Below, piece after piece: positions 17,634 to 26,658 of a stretch of 64,000 bases of DNA. Below the pieces are notes generated by a model, which was given only the letters and a program-made list of their open reading frames with translations, did not search any database and was not told the origin of the DNA. Origin of the DNA: Bacteroidota bacterium. GTDB taxonomy: Bacteria; Bacteroidota; Ignavibacteria; UBA10030; UBA8401. Every line of letters starts with the position of its first letter. Position 1 is the stretch's first letter. The stretch spans positions 1,612,001-1,676,000 of the forward strand of contig JBBAAO010000001.1 in NCBI GenBank assembly GCA_041658205.1, given 5' to 3'. The translations under genes were made by a program, and so were the position numbers.

Positions 17634-18980
17634 TTATCGCGCCCATATCCCTTTTGCTCTATTATTTATTATTTTATAATATTGAATTGGTGACCACACC
17701 GAACTAACTCCGACACAAATAATCGTGGAAAGAGTAACACCTGGAAGGCCATAAATTCCAAGCAAGTAGATAGAGAGCGGGATATTAATGATGCTGACAA
17801 ATATTGCGCTATAAAGCTGCAAACGTATTTTTCCGGTTCCATTAAGAAATGATGCAAATATAGAATTCCATGTTGTCATAATTACAAAGACAGCTACGAC
17901 TAGTGAAACGGCAAATGGAATATGGATAGAAGTTCCAACCCATAGCGCATAGACTTCGGTAGAGACAATCAGCATCACTGCTGATAGACAACATAATCCA
18001 ACCCATACCAACATCAACTTATTGATCGATCGTTTAATCCATAGTATATCGTTACGATAATAAGCATCAGTAATGGCAGACCAAAATGGGTTGACAATCA
18101 ATACAAACAAAGAACTTATTAATCCAAAATATTTCAATGCAATATTAAATGATGTCACTTCATTCGGACCAAAATATTGTGCAATAATCATATTACTCGT
18201 CGAAAACAAAATGAGCACTGCTATCTGAATAATAAAAAATTGGATGCCAAGGTTTGCCAAATTTTTTGCGTGAGCAAATTTGATATACTGAAATGTCGGA
18301 GAGAGATCTTGATATCGTCCACGATAGAGGAAAATATGAGCACCTATAAGGACCAATAAGGGTGAAACTGTAAAGACAAGACCGAATGATAATAATGAGG
18401 ATACGCCATACTGATCGATAAGCACGATTCCTACCAAAGTAAGAATACTTCCGACAAGCCCAAGGAAATTACTTATCGCAGGACGTTGGTCGGCCAATAA
18501 TACTGTCGTTATCAATTGAATGACAAATTGTAAAGCGAACATTAGAAAGACTATCGGTACTAATAATTGTAGTTCGCCGGTGATCGACTCAGAAGCATTA
18601 AAAATTACTCTCCAATCTAGTATTGCGTTGGCAATAAAGAATACCACACTGATTCCAACGGAGATCATCACCATAAGCGCATATGTCGTACTGATGTATT
18701 CCCTTGCTAAGGTCATTTCTTTTTTTGCCAACGCCTCAGCAAATTTATTTCTCAATCCATTTCCTAAACCAATATCAAAGAATGAAAACCAACCAATAAA
18801 AGAACTGATCGTCAGCCATACTCCGTATTCAGTAGAAGAAATTGCTTTCAATGTCATTGGAACCAACAATAGACCAATACCCATCGAACAAACCCTAATG
18901 AACAGTGAAGCGAGAATGTTTTTTTTCGCACGTATGCTACGTTCATTCCCCTGAGTAAAATATGTCTTAATGATCCGCAT
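17634..18980 (-). CDS. Wzx-type polysaccharide flippase
   Basis: A 448-residue membrane protein of the MOP/PST flippase group with about 12-14 segments, predicted to move lipid-linked oligosaccharide across the inner membrane. It has the N-terminal conserved stretch FIRVCSMGIGLLLVPMTLKAISSTEYGVWLTISSFIGWFSFFDIGLGNGLRNKFAEALAKKE, as in O-antigen flippases. I use the ATG at 18980; a longer frame begins with TTG at 19007 and would overlap the preceding methyltransferase by 41 bases. Its presence indicates a Wzx-dependent pathway, yet no Wzy polymerase or chain-length regulator is seen in the window. Confidence 0.83.
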   Translation of the reverse strand: MRIIKTYFTQGNERSIRAKKNILASLFIRVCSMGIGLLLVPMTLKAISSTEYGVWLTISSFIGWFSFFDIGLGNGLRNKFAEALAKKEMTLAREYISTTYALMVMISVGISVVFFIANAILDWRVIFNASESITGELQLLVPIVFLMFALQFVIQLITTVLLADQRPAISNFLGLVGSILTLVGIVLIDQYGVSSLLSFGLVFTVSPLLVLIGAHIFLYRGRYQDLSPTFQYIKFAHAKNLANLGIQFFIIQIAVLILFSTSNMIIAQYFGPNEVTSFNIALKYFGLISSLFVLIVNPFWSAITDAYYRNDILWIKRSINKLMLVWVGLCCLSAVMLIVSTEVYALWVGTSIHIPFAVSLVVAVFVIMTTWNSIFASFLNGTGKIRLQLYSAIFVSIINIPLSIYLLGIYGLPGVTLSTIICVGVSSVWSPIQYYKIINNRAKGIWAR

Positions 18981-19653
18981 TATTCTCTGAGATATTACAA
19001 ACAGCAAACAAACGAAAATGGTATTTCGGACGGATAATTCCGACTTTCGTCAACACTTTGCCTAGCATCCGAATTGGTGTAAATCCAAACAACGCAAATG
19101 GATTGATTCCATCCCCTTTTTGGACATGCACTTTGGTAAAATACTTCGAAAGGACTTCCGTCAATGAATGTATCGTAAAGAAATTTTTATGATCCAGTTC
19201 TGCAAAATGTTCATAGAGTAATCCATTCTGCATCAATTGTTCTACGTGTTCAGAATTGGGTGTGGTAAACAGAATCTTCTTTCGTGCCAATCGTTTTGCT
19301 TCTGTTATCAAACTATGCAGATCCGGAACATGTTCAATCACTTCGAAGCAAATCACCGTATCAACACATTTATCAGGAAGTGGAACACCATCCGTAATCT
19401 GAAACGCATCAATACCCCGTTCACGTGCACGGGCAATATATGCCGCATTTACATCTGCACCTTTCATTTCGTATCCAAGACTCTTCAAAACTACAGAATA
19501 GTTTCCGGTTGCACAGCCGAGATCAAGAATGGATTTTCCCGCATACTTTTGAGTAAACTTGATTAATTGTTTGGCAACGGCTTCTTCCGGCATGGTATGA
19601 TATAACGTTGTGGTATCCCGGAATACCGATGCTCGGATCTCTTCTCCAATCAT
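18967..19653 (-). CDS. SAM-dependent methyltransferase
   Basis: A 228-residue class I methyltransferase. The SAM-binding motif I is ILDLGCATGNYS (near residue 42), motif II ends in GADVNAAYI, and DTVICFEVIEHVPDL (near residue 98) is motif IV. It belongs to the broad Methyltransf_11 type and, from context, may methylate a sugar or cap a glycan, though a lipid or quinone substrate cannot be excluded. Its ATG overlaps the stop of the upstream GT2 gene by four bases, so it is a true member of the cluster. Confidence 0.8.
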   Translation of the reverse strand: MIGEEIRASVFRDTTTLYHTMPEEAVAKQLIKFTQKYAGKSILDLGCATGNYSVVLKSLGYEMKGADVNAAYIARARERGIDAFQITDGVPLPDKCVDTVICFEVIEHVPDLHSLITEAKRLARKKILFTTPNSEHVEQLMQNGLLYEHFAELDHKNFFTIHSLTEVLSKYFTKVHVQKGDGINPFALFGFTPIRMLGKVLTKVGIIRPKYHFRLFAVCNISENNADH

Positions 19654-20507
19654 GATAACGTGGCTTTCGAATAAGAATACAATAGACTGAATCCTCGAAT
19701 ATCCTTTGTCGCGGCAAGGTATCGTATCACTAAGATCGGGGCGAGAATAAAATGGGTATAGTATCCAAAATATGTTTTGTAGTATAACAGGATATTCTGA
19801 TACATTACGAGACGAATTGTAGATGGAGCTTGTTTTGTACTTTGACTTCCGTGATGGATCACTTTTGCATCAGGAGTAAAAAAAACTTTCCACCCTTTTT
19901 GTTTGACGCGCTGACAAAGATCTACATCGTTATACAATATCGAAAACCGTTCATCGAAAATATATTCGTCTAATGCCGTTCGACGAATCATTACACACGT
20001 TGCATCGGGTTGATCGATTTCCCGTTCAAACGCATGATCAAAATTGGACATGAGATAATTTTTATTCAGAAAATGAAGCGAGAAGTATGTGGCAACCGCA
20101 TTCGCTACCGTTGGAAATTTTTTGCATGAATGCTGCACTTCACCGTTTGGTGATACTAATCGACAGGAGACTATTCCCACATCGCTATGCTCATCCAAAT
20201 AATTTACCATGTGTTGAATGGTATTTGCAAAAACCTCCGTATCACTCCCTAATAACAAGAGATATTCACCTGAGGAATGTCGAAAACCGATATTATTCCC
20301 ACCAGCATATCCGGCATTCACACCATTTTTTAGCAACACGACGCTGGAAAACTCACGTTCCACCATTTCCGCGGATTGATCCTTCGAGGCATTATCAACA
20401 ACGATTGTCTCATATGAACACAATGGGGGAAAGGAATGAATTGATTGGAGACACGCATGCAATAAATGTTTCGTATTCCACGAGGTAAGAATGATCGAAA
20501 GTTTCAT
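19650..20507 (-). CDS. GT2-family glycosyltransferase
   Basis: A 285-residue GT2 transferase of the rhamnosyltransferase-like group: SIILTSWNTKHLL, DNASKDQS (near residue 38), LLLGSDTEV at the metal-binding position (near residue 85) and FDERFSILYNDVDLCQRVKQKGWKV (near residue 180). The usual NND is replaced by GSD, a tolerated variant in this family. It is the first gene of the glycan cluster, starting three bases after the trpB stop, so the sugar genes are probably transcribed from the tryptophan operon promoter. Confidence 0.83.
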   Translation of the reverse strand: MKLSIILTSWNTKHLLHACLQSIHSFPPLCSYETIVVDNASKDQSAEMVEREFSSVVLLKNGVNAGYAGGNNIGFRHSSGEYLLLLGSDTEVFANTIQHMVNYLDEHSDVGIVSCRLVSPNGEVQHSCKKFPTVANAVATYFSLHFLNKNYLMSNFDHAFEREIDQPDATCVMIRRTALDEYIFDERFSILYNDVDLCQRVKQKGWKVFFTPDAKVIHHGSQSTKQAPSTIRLVMYQNILLYYKTYFGYYTHFILAPILVIRYLAATKDIRGFSLLYSYSKATLS

Positions 20508-20510
20508 CGA

Positions 20511-21722
20511 CTATAATTTCAGTTCTTTCATCACGGTTCCAAGATCCTTATCACCGCGACCAGAAAGATTTACGACAATAATTTGATCCTTTTGCATTGT
20601 TGCCGCTAATTTTTGTGCATAAGCAACGGCATGTGCGGATTCTAATGCAGGAATAATCCCCTCTTTGCGTGCCAACAATTGAAGCGCATCCAATGCTTCA
20701 GTATCAGTAATTGAAACATATTCCACAAAATGATTGTCTTTCAAAAAACAATGTTCCGGGCCGACACCGGGATAATCAAGTCCGGCAGAAATTGAATGTG
20801 CTATTTCAATTTGACCATTCTCATCCTGTAAAAGATATTGCATGGAACCGTGTAGCACTCCCCTTTTTCCTTTTGCCAACGCTGCCGAATGTTTTCCTGA
20901 ATCCAATCCATAACCAGCAGCTTCAACTCCATACAGTTGCACGCCCGGTGTATCACTCAAAAACGGATAAAAAATTCCCATCGCATTACTTCCTCCGCCA
21001 ACGCATGCAACAACAGCATCAGGCAATCGATGTTCGCTCTCTATAATTTGTTTCCGTGTTTCTATTCCAATCACCGATTGGAAATCGCGCACCATCATCG
21101 GATAAGGATGCATTCCAACTACGGAACCAATGATATAAAACGTATCGTTAACATTGGTCACCCAATCACGAATCGCTTCACTGGTAGCATCTTTTAACGT
21201 TTTGCTGCCGGAAGAAACAGCTCTCACTTCTGCACCCAATAATTTCATTCGATACACATTGGGGGCTTGCCGTTCCATATCTTCTTCGCCCATGTAGACG
21301 ATGCACTGCAAACCAAATAACGCGCAGACGGTTGCTGTTGCAACGCCGTGTTGACCGGCACCGGTTTCCGCAATAATCCGTTTCTTTCCCATTCGTTGGG
21401 CAATTAAAATCTGCCCAATTGTATTATTGATCTTGTGAGCTCCGGTATGACAAAGATCCTCTCGTTTGAGATAAATTTTTGCTCCGCCAGCATGTGCGGT
21501 TAATCGCTCAGCAAAAAACAACGGCGTCTCGCGTCCCACAAAATACTTAAGGTAGTATTGAAATTCTTTTTGAAATGTTTCATCGTTTTTTACTTTAGCG
21601 TACCACTTCGTTAATTCTTCGGATGCGGGTAGAAGCGTCTCGGGAATATAACGTCCACCAAATATGCCAAAGTGGCCTCGTTCATCAGGTACATTGGGAT
21701 ATATACGATTCTCAGTTTTCAT
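20511..21722 (-). CDS. trpB: Tryptophan synthase beta chain
   Basis: A 403-residue PLP enzyme that condenses indole with serine to tryptophan. The PLP-lysine motif LKREDLCHTGAHKINNTIGQ is near residue 90 and the phosphate-binding GGGSNAMG near residue 238. Length and motifs fit the TrpB1 type, which normally pairs with TrpA. The ATG at 21722 is used; a GTG at 21725 would overlap the trpF stop. No trpA follows: the next gene is a glycosyltransferase, so the alpha chain must be encoded elsewhere or be lacking. Confidence 0.95.
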   Translation of the reverse strand: MKTENRIYPNVPDERGHFGIFGGRYIPETLLPASEELTKWYAKVKNDETFQKEFQYYLKYFVGRETPLFFAERLTAHAGGAKIYLKREDLCHTGAHKINNTIGQILIAQRMGKKRIIAETGAGQHGVATATVCALFGLQCIVYMGEEDMERQAPNVYRMKLLGAEVRAVSSGSKTLKDATSEAIRDWVTNVNDTFYIIGSVVGMHPYPMMVRDFQSVIGIETRKQIIESEHRLPDAVVACVGGGSNAMGIFYPFLSDTPGVQLYGVEAAGYGLDSGKHSAALAKGKRGVLHGSMQYLLQDENGQIEIAHSISAGLDYPGVGPEHCFLKDNHFVEYVSITDTEALDALQLLARKEGIIPALESAHAVAYAQKLAATMQKDQIIVVNLSGRGDKDLGTVMKELKL

Positions 21723-21724
21723 CA

Positions 21725-22360
21725 CTACACATTCATTGAAAGTTCAAATGCTTTACGCGCATTCTCTACAAAGCGCTTCACTTTTTCTTTGTCTTTTTTT
21801 CCCGGCTCAATCTCAACTCCACTGCTCACATCCACACCCCATGGTTCCACCGTTTCAATGGCACTGACCACATTGGTTTCATTTAATCCGCCGGCGAGAA
21901 TGACTTTCCCAAACTCATTCGCTTCCCGTGCCATCAGCCAATTAAACGTTTTTCCGGTACCTCCAAATTCCTTCTCATCATATGCATCAAGAAGAAACGC
22001 TACGGATTTATAATCATCAAAATAGACATTTCGTAATGACTCATTCACGCGAAACGTCTTAATAGCATTGGAAAATTTATTGACATATTCCAGTGGTTCG
22101 TCACCATGGAATTGACAGTAGGTAAGTTTTACTTTTGCTCCAATTGCCTTTACTGATGCAATTTCTTCATTAACGAATACTCCGACAATAGATATTCTTC
22201 CCCTAATCTGATCTGCTATTTCTTTTGCCTCTTCGGGTGTAATATATCGTTTACTTTTTGGATAGAAATTGAATCCGATCGCGGTTGCTCCTGCTTCTAT
22301 GGCCGCTGTAGCATCTTCGTAATTAGTAATACCGCATATTTTAATAAAATATGGACTCAT
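21725..22360 (-). CDS. trpF: Phosphoribosylanthranilate isomerase
   Basis: A 211-residue TIM-barrel enzyme catalysing the Amadori rearrangement of phosphoribosylanthranilate. The N-terminal KICGITNYEDA contains the catalytic Cys, and the barrel end GVDVSSGVEIEPGKKD carries the catalytic Asp and phosphate site. LAGGLNETNV is the other phosphate-binding loop. Its ATG overlaps the trpC stop by four bases, and its stop abuts the trpB start. Normal length for a monofunctional TrpF. Confidence 0.94.
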   Translation of the reverse strand: MSPYFIKICGITNYEDATAAIEAGATAIGFNFYPKSKRYITPEEAKEIADQIRGRISIVGVFVNEEIASVKAIGAKVKLTYCQFHGDEPLEYVNKFSNAIKTFRVNESLRNVYFDDYKSVAFLLDAYDEKEFGGTGKTFNWLMAREANEFGKVILAGGLNETNVVSAIETVEPWGVDVSSGVEIEPGKKDKEKVKRFVENARKAFELSMNV

Positions 22361-23154
22361 GATTCTCGTACGTTGGGACCTAAAAGTTCCTGTAACGCTT
22401 TCCGCCGATCCGATTGAGCCATCAATTGTTCTCCTACTAAAACCGCATCAAATCCGGCTTGTTCTAGACGCTGAACGGTATTATGGTTTTTTATTCCACT
22501 TTCACTGACCGTTGTATAAGAATTCGGAATAAAATTTTTAAGCATCAACGAAAGATCGACATTCACGCTGAATGATTGAAGATCACGATTATTAATGCCA
22601 ATAATTTTTGCACCTGTATCAATTGCACGTTCAATCTCCTCTTTCGAATGACATTCCACTAAAACAGAAAGAGATAAATCATCCGAAGTTGTCAAAAAAG
22701 AACGGAGCTGCTCATCGCTCAATGCTGAAACGATGAGAAGAATTGCGTCTGCACCAATGACGCGAGATTCGTAAATTTGGTACTCATCAACAATAAAATC
22801 TTTCCTCAGAATTGGCAGAAATGAAGCAATTTTAGCAGCTTGGACATAATCTGACTTTCCCTGGAAATATTTCTCATCTGTCAAAACAGATATTGCGTTG
22901 GCTCCTCCTTCTTTATATTCTCGTGCTATCTTCGTCGGGACAAAATCCCTCGTAATTACTCCTTTCGAAGGAGACGCTTTTTTAATCTCTGCAATGCATG
23001 CAATTCCTTCTTCATTTTTCAATGCACTTTCAAAATCCAATGTCGCTGAGGATAACCATGCTTTTTCAATCAGATCATCAAACGATTGTTGTTCTTTCCG
23101 CAAAGCAACTTCGATTTTCTTATGACTTAATATTTCAGATAACTTATTATTCAT
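22357..23154 (-). CDS. trpC: Indole-3-glycerol-phosphate synthase
   Basis: A 265-residue TIM-barrel enzyme that closes the indole ring. Diagnostic segments are IAEIKKASPSKGVI (catalytic Lys, near residue 57), LRKDFIVDEYQIYESR (near residue 115), IIGINNRDLQSFSV (near residue 187) and SESGIKNHNTV (near residue 218). It overlaps the preceding CorC-like gene by eight bases, showing tight coupling in the trp operon. Confidence 0.95.
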   Translation of the reverse strand: MNNKLSEILSHKKIEVALRKEQQSFDDLIEKAWLSSATLDFESALKNEEGIACIAEIKKASPSKGVITRDFVPTKIAREYKEGGANAISVLTDEKYFQGKSDYVQAAKIASFLPILRKDFIVDEYQIYESRVIGADAILLIVSALSDEQLRSFLTTSDDLSLSVLVECHSKEEIERAIDTGAKIIGINNRDLQSFSVNVDLSLMLKNFIPNSYTTVSESGIKNHNTVQRLEQAGFDAVLVGEQLMAQSDRRKALQELLGPNVRES

Positions 23155-24001
23155 TTATTTGGGTAATTTCTTTCGGAGATATTTTAATTTTCACTTGTCG
23201 AATGCGCCGTTCATTCTTTTTTGCCACTGTAAACGAAACATTCTCATATTTAATCTCCTCATGAAGCTCAGGAATTCGTTCCGTTAATTGATGGAGAAAT
23301 CCGCTGATCGTATCGTATTGAGAATCTTCTGGTATATCGGTCTTAAAACGCTCGTTAAAATCATGAATACTCATTCCCCCGTTCACAACTGTGGTTCCAT
23401 CACTGGAGGTTTCAACATCGCTCTGTTCATCATCATACTCGTCACGAATCTCACCAACAATCTCTTCAACAATATCTTCAATGGTGATTATCCCCTCTGT
23501 CCCGCCAAATTCATCGATCACAATAGCCATGTGCTGACGATTTTTTTGTAATTCCTTCAGCAACACACTGATCTTTTTGGACTCCGGAACCATATATGCC
23601 GGACGAATTATGTCTTGAAGAATAATGAGATCCCGATGTTCAAGCATTCCAATCAAATCTTTGGTGTAGATAATCCCTACAATACTGTCAATGGATTCTC
23701 GAAAGACAGGAACGCGTGTAAATCCTTGATCAATCAAGGATTGGAGCAATCGATCTCGGTGTGTTCCGATATCAACGGCAAAAACATCAGTACGGGGAAC
23801 CATCACCTCTTTCACCGTTGTGTCGGTAAATTCGAGGATGCTCTTTATCAGATCATGTTCCGTTTTATCAATTGCACCGCTTCGTTCCCCCTCTTCCAGT
23901 AATTGAATAACCTCTTCTTCGGAAACTTGTTTTTTCTTGGAAAGAAAAAATTTCTTCAGCAATGATTTAAACAATGATATTTGCGTTTGTCCTTCATTCA
24001 T
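23147..24001 (-). CDS. CBS/CorC-HlyC domain protein inside trp operon
   Basis: A 284-residue cytosolic protein of the CorC/HlyC group. It has an N-terminal KKQVSEEEVIQLLEEGERSGAI segment, the signature VKEVMVPRTDVFAVD at the first CBS domain (near residue 65), a second CBS domain ending IVIDEFGGTEGIITIEDIVEEIVGEI, and a C-terminal CorC_HlyC transporter-associated domain. The membrane DUF21 part found in larger relatives is absent, so it resembles E. coli CorC, linked to Mg2+/Co2+ efflux. The ATG at 24001 is four bases after the trpD stop; a longer frame starts with TTG. A CBS protein between trpD and trpC is unusual. Confidence 0.87.
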   Translation of the reverse strand: MNEGQTQISLFKSLLKKFFLSKKKQVSEEEVIQLLEEGERSGAIDKTEHDLIKSILEFTDTTVKEVMVPRTDVFAVDIGTHRDRLLQSLIDQGFTRVPVFRESIDSIVGIIYTKDLIGMLEHRDLIILQDIIRPAYMVPESKKISVLLKELQKNRQHMAIVIDEFGGTEGIITIEDIVEEIVGEIRDEYDDEQSDVETSSDGTTVVNGGMSIHDFNERFKTDIPEDSQYDTISGFLHQLTERIPELHEEIKYENVSFTVAKKNERRIRQVKIKISPKEITQINE

Positions 24002-24005
24002 ACGA

Positions 24006-25016
24006 TTATGAGTTCGAGAACTCAACCAACTCTTTCAATTTTTTTCCGGCTTTGCCACTGTCGATAGCTTCCTCTGCAGCAAGAACTCCATCCTGAATCG
24101 TCGGCATAATACCCGCTACATAAATTGCGGCGCCTGCGTTTAGTACAACAATGTTTCGAGCTGCGCCCTTGACACCCTCAAATATCGATTGAATAATTTT
24201 TCTGTTATCCTCTGCTTCTCCGCCAGCAAGAGCAACTAATTCTGCAGAAGGAATGCCAACAGAAGAATGTGAAAAAGTGTACGTTGAAATATTTCCATTC
24301 ATAATTTCACTGATCTTCGTCTCACCTATCGTTGAAATCTCATCCATTCCCCCGTTTCCGTGCACAATAAGTGCTCGCTCTGTACCTAAATCCAATAATA
24401 CTTGTGCAAGTGTCTCGGTTAATCCCCTTCGAAACACTCCTAATAACTGACGTTTTGCTCCTGCGGGATTTGTTAACGGTCCCAGAATATTAAATATTGT
24501 ACGAATCCCGAGTTCACGGCGAACAGGCATAGCATATTTCATAGCGCCATGAAGCAACGGCGCAAAGAGAAATGCAATTCCAATTTCGTCCAAACATTGT
24601 TCAACTTTTTCTTTTTCCAATTCAATTTTTACTCCAAACGCTTTTAAGACATCTGCACTTCCACATTTGCTTGAGATAGCTCGATTACCATGTTTAGCGA
24701 CTTTGGCGCCCGCTGCAGAAGCAACAATTGCAGAAGCAGTAGAAATATTGAATGTCCCTAAGCCATCACCACCTGTTCCGCATGTATCGATGACATTTGG
24801 ATGCTTGGTATTGATTTTTGTCGATACCTCCCGCATTGCGTGTGCAGCACCTGCAATTTCTGCTGGTGTTTCCCCTTTCATTCGTAACGCCGTTAAAAAT
24901 GAGGCAATGGTAGCGTCTGTTGCTTTTCCCGACATGATCTCTTTCACACACTCGTATGTATCCTGCTTTGAAAGGTCTGTTTTTTCGATCAATGTATGTA
25001 TTGCATTCTGTATCAT
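24006..25016 (-). CDS. trpD: Anthranilate phosphoribosyltransferase
   Basis: A 336-residue enzyme joining anthranilate to PRPP. The PRPP-binding motif DTCGTGGDGLGTFNISTASA is near residue 78, KHGNRAISSKCGSADVLKAFG follows, and the C-terminal half has RRELGIRTIFNILGPLTNPAGAKRQLLGVF. All are diagnostic for TrpD. It starts 30 bases after truA and leads the trp block. trpE and trpG, which supply anthranilate, are not in the window. Confidence 0.95.
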   Translation of the reverse strand: MIQNAIHTLIEKTDLSKQDTYECVKEIMSGKATDATIASFLTALRMKGETPAEIAGAAHAMREVSTKINTKHPNVIDTCGTGGDGLGTFNISTASAIVASAAGAKVAKHGNRAISSKCGSADVLKAFGVKIELEKEKVEQCLDEIGIAFLFAPLLHGAMKYAMPVRRELGIRTIFNILGPLTNPAGAKRQLLGVFRRGLTETLAQVLLDLGTERALIVHGNGGMDEISTIGETKISEIMNGNISTYTFSHSSVGIPSAELVALAGGEAEDNRKIIQSIFEGVKGAARNIVVLNAGAAIYVAGIMPTIQDGVLAAEEAIDSGKAGKKLKELVEFSNS

Positions 25017-25046
25017 AATTGAATTTACTCTAAAACTCGTTGATAT

Positions 25047-25778
25047 TCAATAAGTTACGCGTTCCAGGAATAATCCCTGAGCGGGTGCCGCCTGACCTGC
25101 TTTTGCACGATTCTTTGCTTCCAAAATCATACGGAAATCTTCTTCCTGAGTATATCCTCGCCCAACATTCACCATCGTACCAACTAATGCGCGAACCATA
25201 CCTTGAAGAAATCTATTTGCTCTTACAACATAGATCAATTTTCCACTCTCTTTATACCATTTCGATTCGACTATATGACAGAGGTAATGTTCAACTTCGG
25301 AATCAGCTTTACAAAATGATTGAAAATCGTGAACACCAAGAATTGAAGATGCAATTCTGTTCATTTTTTCAATATCAAACCGGTAACCTATTTGCCAACA
25401 ATATTTTCTATCGATTGCTGTAAATTTTTGTGAAATAAAATATTGATATTCTCTTGCAGTAGCGCTGTACCGCGCCGAAAATTTTTCATCCACTTCTTCA
25501 GCTGAATGAATGACAATATCATTTGGAATATTTCCATTAAGAGCACGATGGAATTCTCGAATCGTAAGATTACTTGATGTAAAAAAATTCGCTACCTGAC
25601 CTCGGGCATGAACTCCGCTATCAGTCCTTCCGGCTCCGACAATACCGGACTCTTCTTGTGTTATCGTTCGAATTGCCGTTTCAATCTCCTCCTGTACAGT
25701 CCTTCCGTTCGGTTGCCTCTGCCAGCCAACAAAATCTGTTCCATCGTATTCTATTGTAAGTTTAATATTCCGTTTCAT
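25047..25778 (-). CDS. truA: tRNA pseudouridine(38-40) synthase
   Basis: A 243-residue enzyme that makes pseudouridine in the anticodon arm of many tRNAs. It begins KLTIEYDGTDFVGWQRQPNGRTVQEEIE and has the catalytic GAGRTDSGVHARGQVANF with the nucleophilic Asp (near residue 53); QGMVRALVGTMVNVGRG is the conserved C-terminal motif. The ATG at 25778 gives the usual N-terminus, but no ribosome site is visible, because a strong hairpin ends four bases upstream of the start. It leads into trpD after 30 bases. Confidence 0.93.
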   Translation of the reverse strand: MKRNIKLTIEYDGTDFVGWQRQPNGRTVQEEIETAIRTITQEESGIVGAGRTDSGVHARGQVANFFTSSNLTIREFHRALNGNIPNDIVIHSAEEVDEKFSARYSATAREYQYFISQKFTAIDRKYCWQIGYRFDIEKMNRIASSILGVHDFQSFCKADSEVEHYLCHIVESKWYKESGKLIYVVRANRFLQGMVRALVGTMVNVGRGYTQEEDFRMILEAKNRAKAGQAAPAQGLFLERVTY

Positions 25779-25781
25779 ATG

Positions 25782-25804
25782 AAAAAGCCCCGCGAGCGGG
25801 GCTT
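25782..25804 (-). terminator. Strong hairpin directly before truA
   Basis: On the minus strand AAGCCCCG (complement of 25797-25804) pairs with CGGGGCTT (complement of 25785-25792), with a 4-base loop and T5. It looks like the intrinsic terminator of the DUF5683 gene, which stops at 25808, but it occupies the place where the truA ribosome site should be. Confidence 0.8.
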
Positions 25805-25807
25805 CAA

Positions 25808-26536
25808 TCAGAACCTGTGGATAATACTCAGTTTCATTCCATCAGGCTTAAGCCCATTGTTGATCAAAGATGATTCAAGCCACCATGAACCCAATTCATC
25901 ATTTGATCGTTGGTTAAAAACTCTCGTTAATCGCGCCGCATTGATAGCACTGATTACATGATTAACAACAATTGATGCAATAACAAATCGAGAGTTATTG
26001 AAAACCCGCTCACTGGAAACTCTCAATGCTCGATATTCTTTTCTATGTGCATCGGACTCCCATTTCCAAAAATACTCTGAATTTGCTTCATACACCTTCT
26101 CTAGTTCCCTATCCCGGAGCTGTTTTTCATTGTATTCATATGTGTCGACAAAGTTTCCAAGATCGACAAAATATTGATCACTTTTTCCCCCTGTTTGCGC
26201 TCCAGCGTGAGCAGTAGCAAAACTGCGCGCATCTTTTTGAATCCAGGAACCATATTGCTGAAAAGAAAAATATGTGAGCCATAATCCTCCTTCAGCAATT
26301 AAGGAATATCTTCCTTCCGTAAAACCGTCTGCATACAGTTCACCCATTCCCGGGAGAAGTAAAGAATACAAAACGGCAGTAACGGCAGATTTTTTAGGAG
26401 TCTGTAGTGGTTCTTGAATTTGTTTCGAAGAAGCGGCTGTTTTAGTAAGAGCAGACCGCAAATGAAATATGTTCTCTTGTGCAGAAAGTGAAAGAGTGAA
26501 CACAATGAGCATCAATATAACGTGTAATGTTTTCAT
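25808..26536 (-). CDS. DUF5683-like membrane protein
   Basis: A 242-residue protein with a signal peptide (MKTLHVILMLIVFTLSLSAQ), a Lys-Pro-rich linker and SAVTAVLYSLLLPGMGELYADGFTEGRYSLIAEGGLWLTYF, the Pro-Gly-x-Gly-x-x-Tyr pattern common in DUF5683 and TM2-like proteins of Bacteroidota. A charged central region follows (KQLRDRELEKVYEANSEYFWKWESD), then a hydrophobic stretch near residue 195 (FVIASIVVNHVISAINAARLT). The ATG at 26536 has GAGGAG seven bases upstream; an in-frame TTG at 26548 is rejected. Function is not known. Confidence 0.7.
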   Translation of the reverse strand: MKTLHVILMLIVFTLSLSAQENIFHLRSALTKTAASSKQIQEPLQTPKKSAVTAVLYSLLLPGMGELYADGFTEGRYSLIAEGGLWLTYFSFQQYGSWIQKDARSFATAHAGAQTGGKSDQYFVDLGNFVDTYEYNEKQLRDRELEKVYEANSEYFWKWESDAHRKEYRALRVSSERVFNNSRFVIASIVVNHVISAINAARLTRVFNQRSNDELGSWWLESSLINNGLKPDGMKLSIIHRF

Positions 26537-26658
26537 ACTACTCCTCAATAAGCGATCAGACTGTTCATCTTGATCATATTGAATACAAACAATACTGTTT
26601 GTCCTTCTATGGTGAATTTAGTTGATTGAAGTAGTATCAAGTTTTTCGAAGTGTTTCC

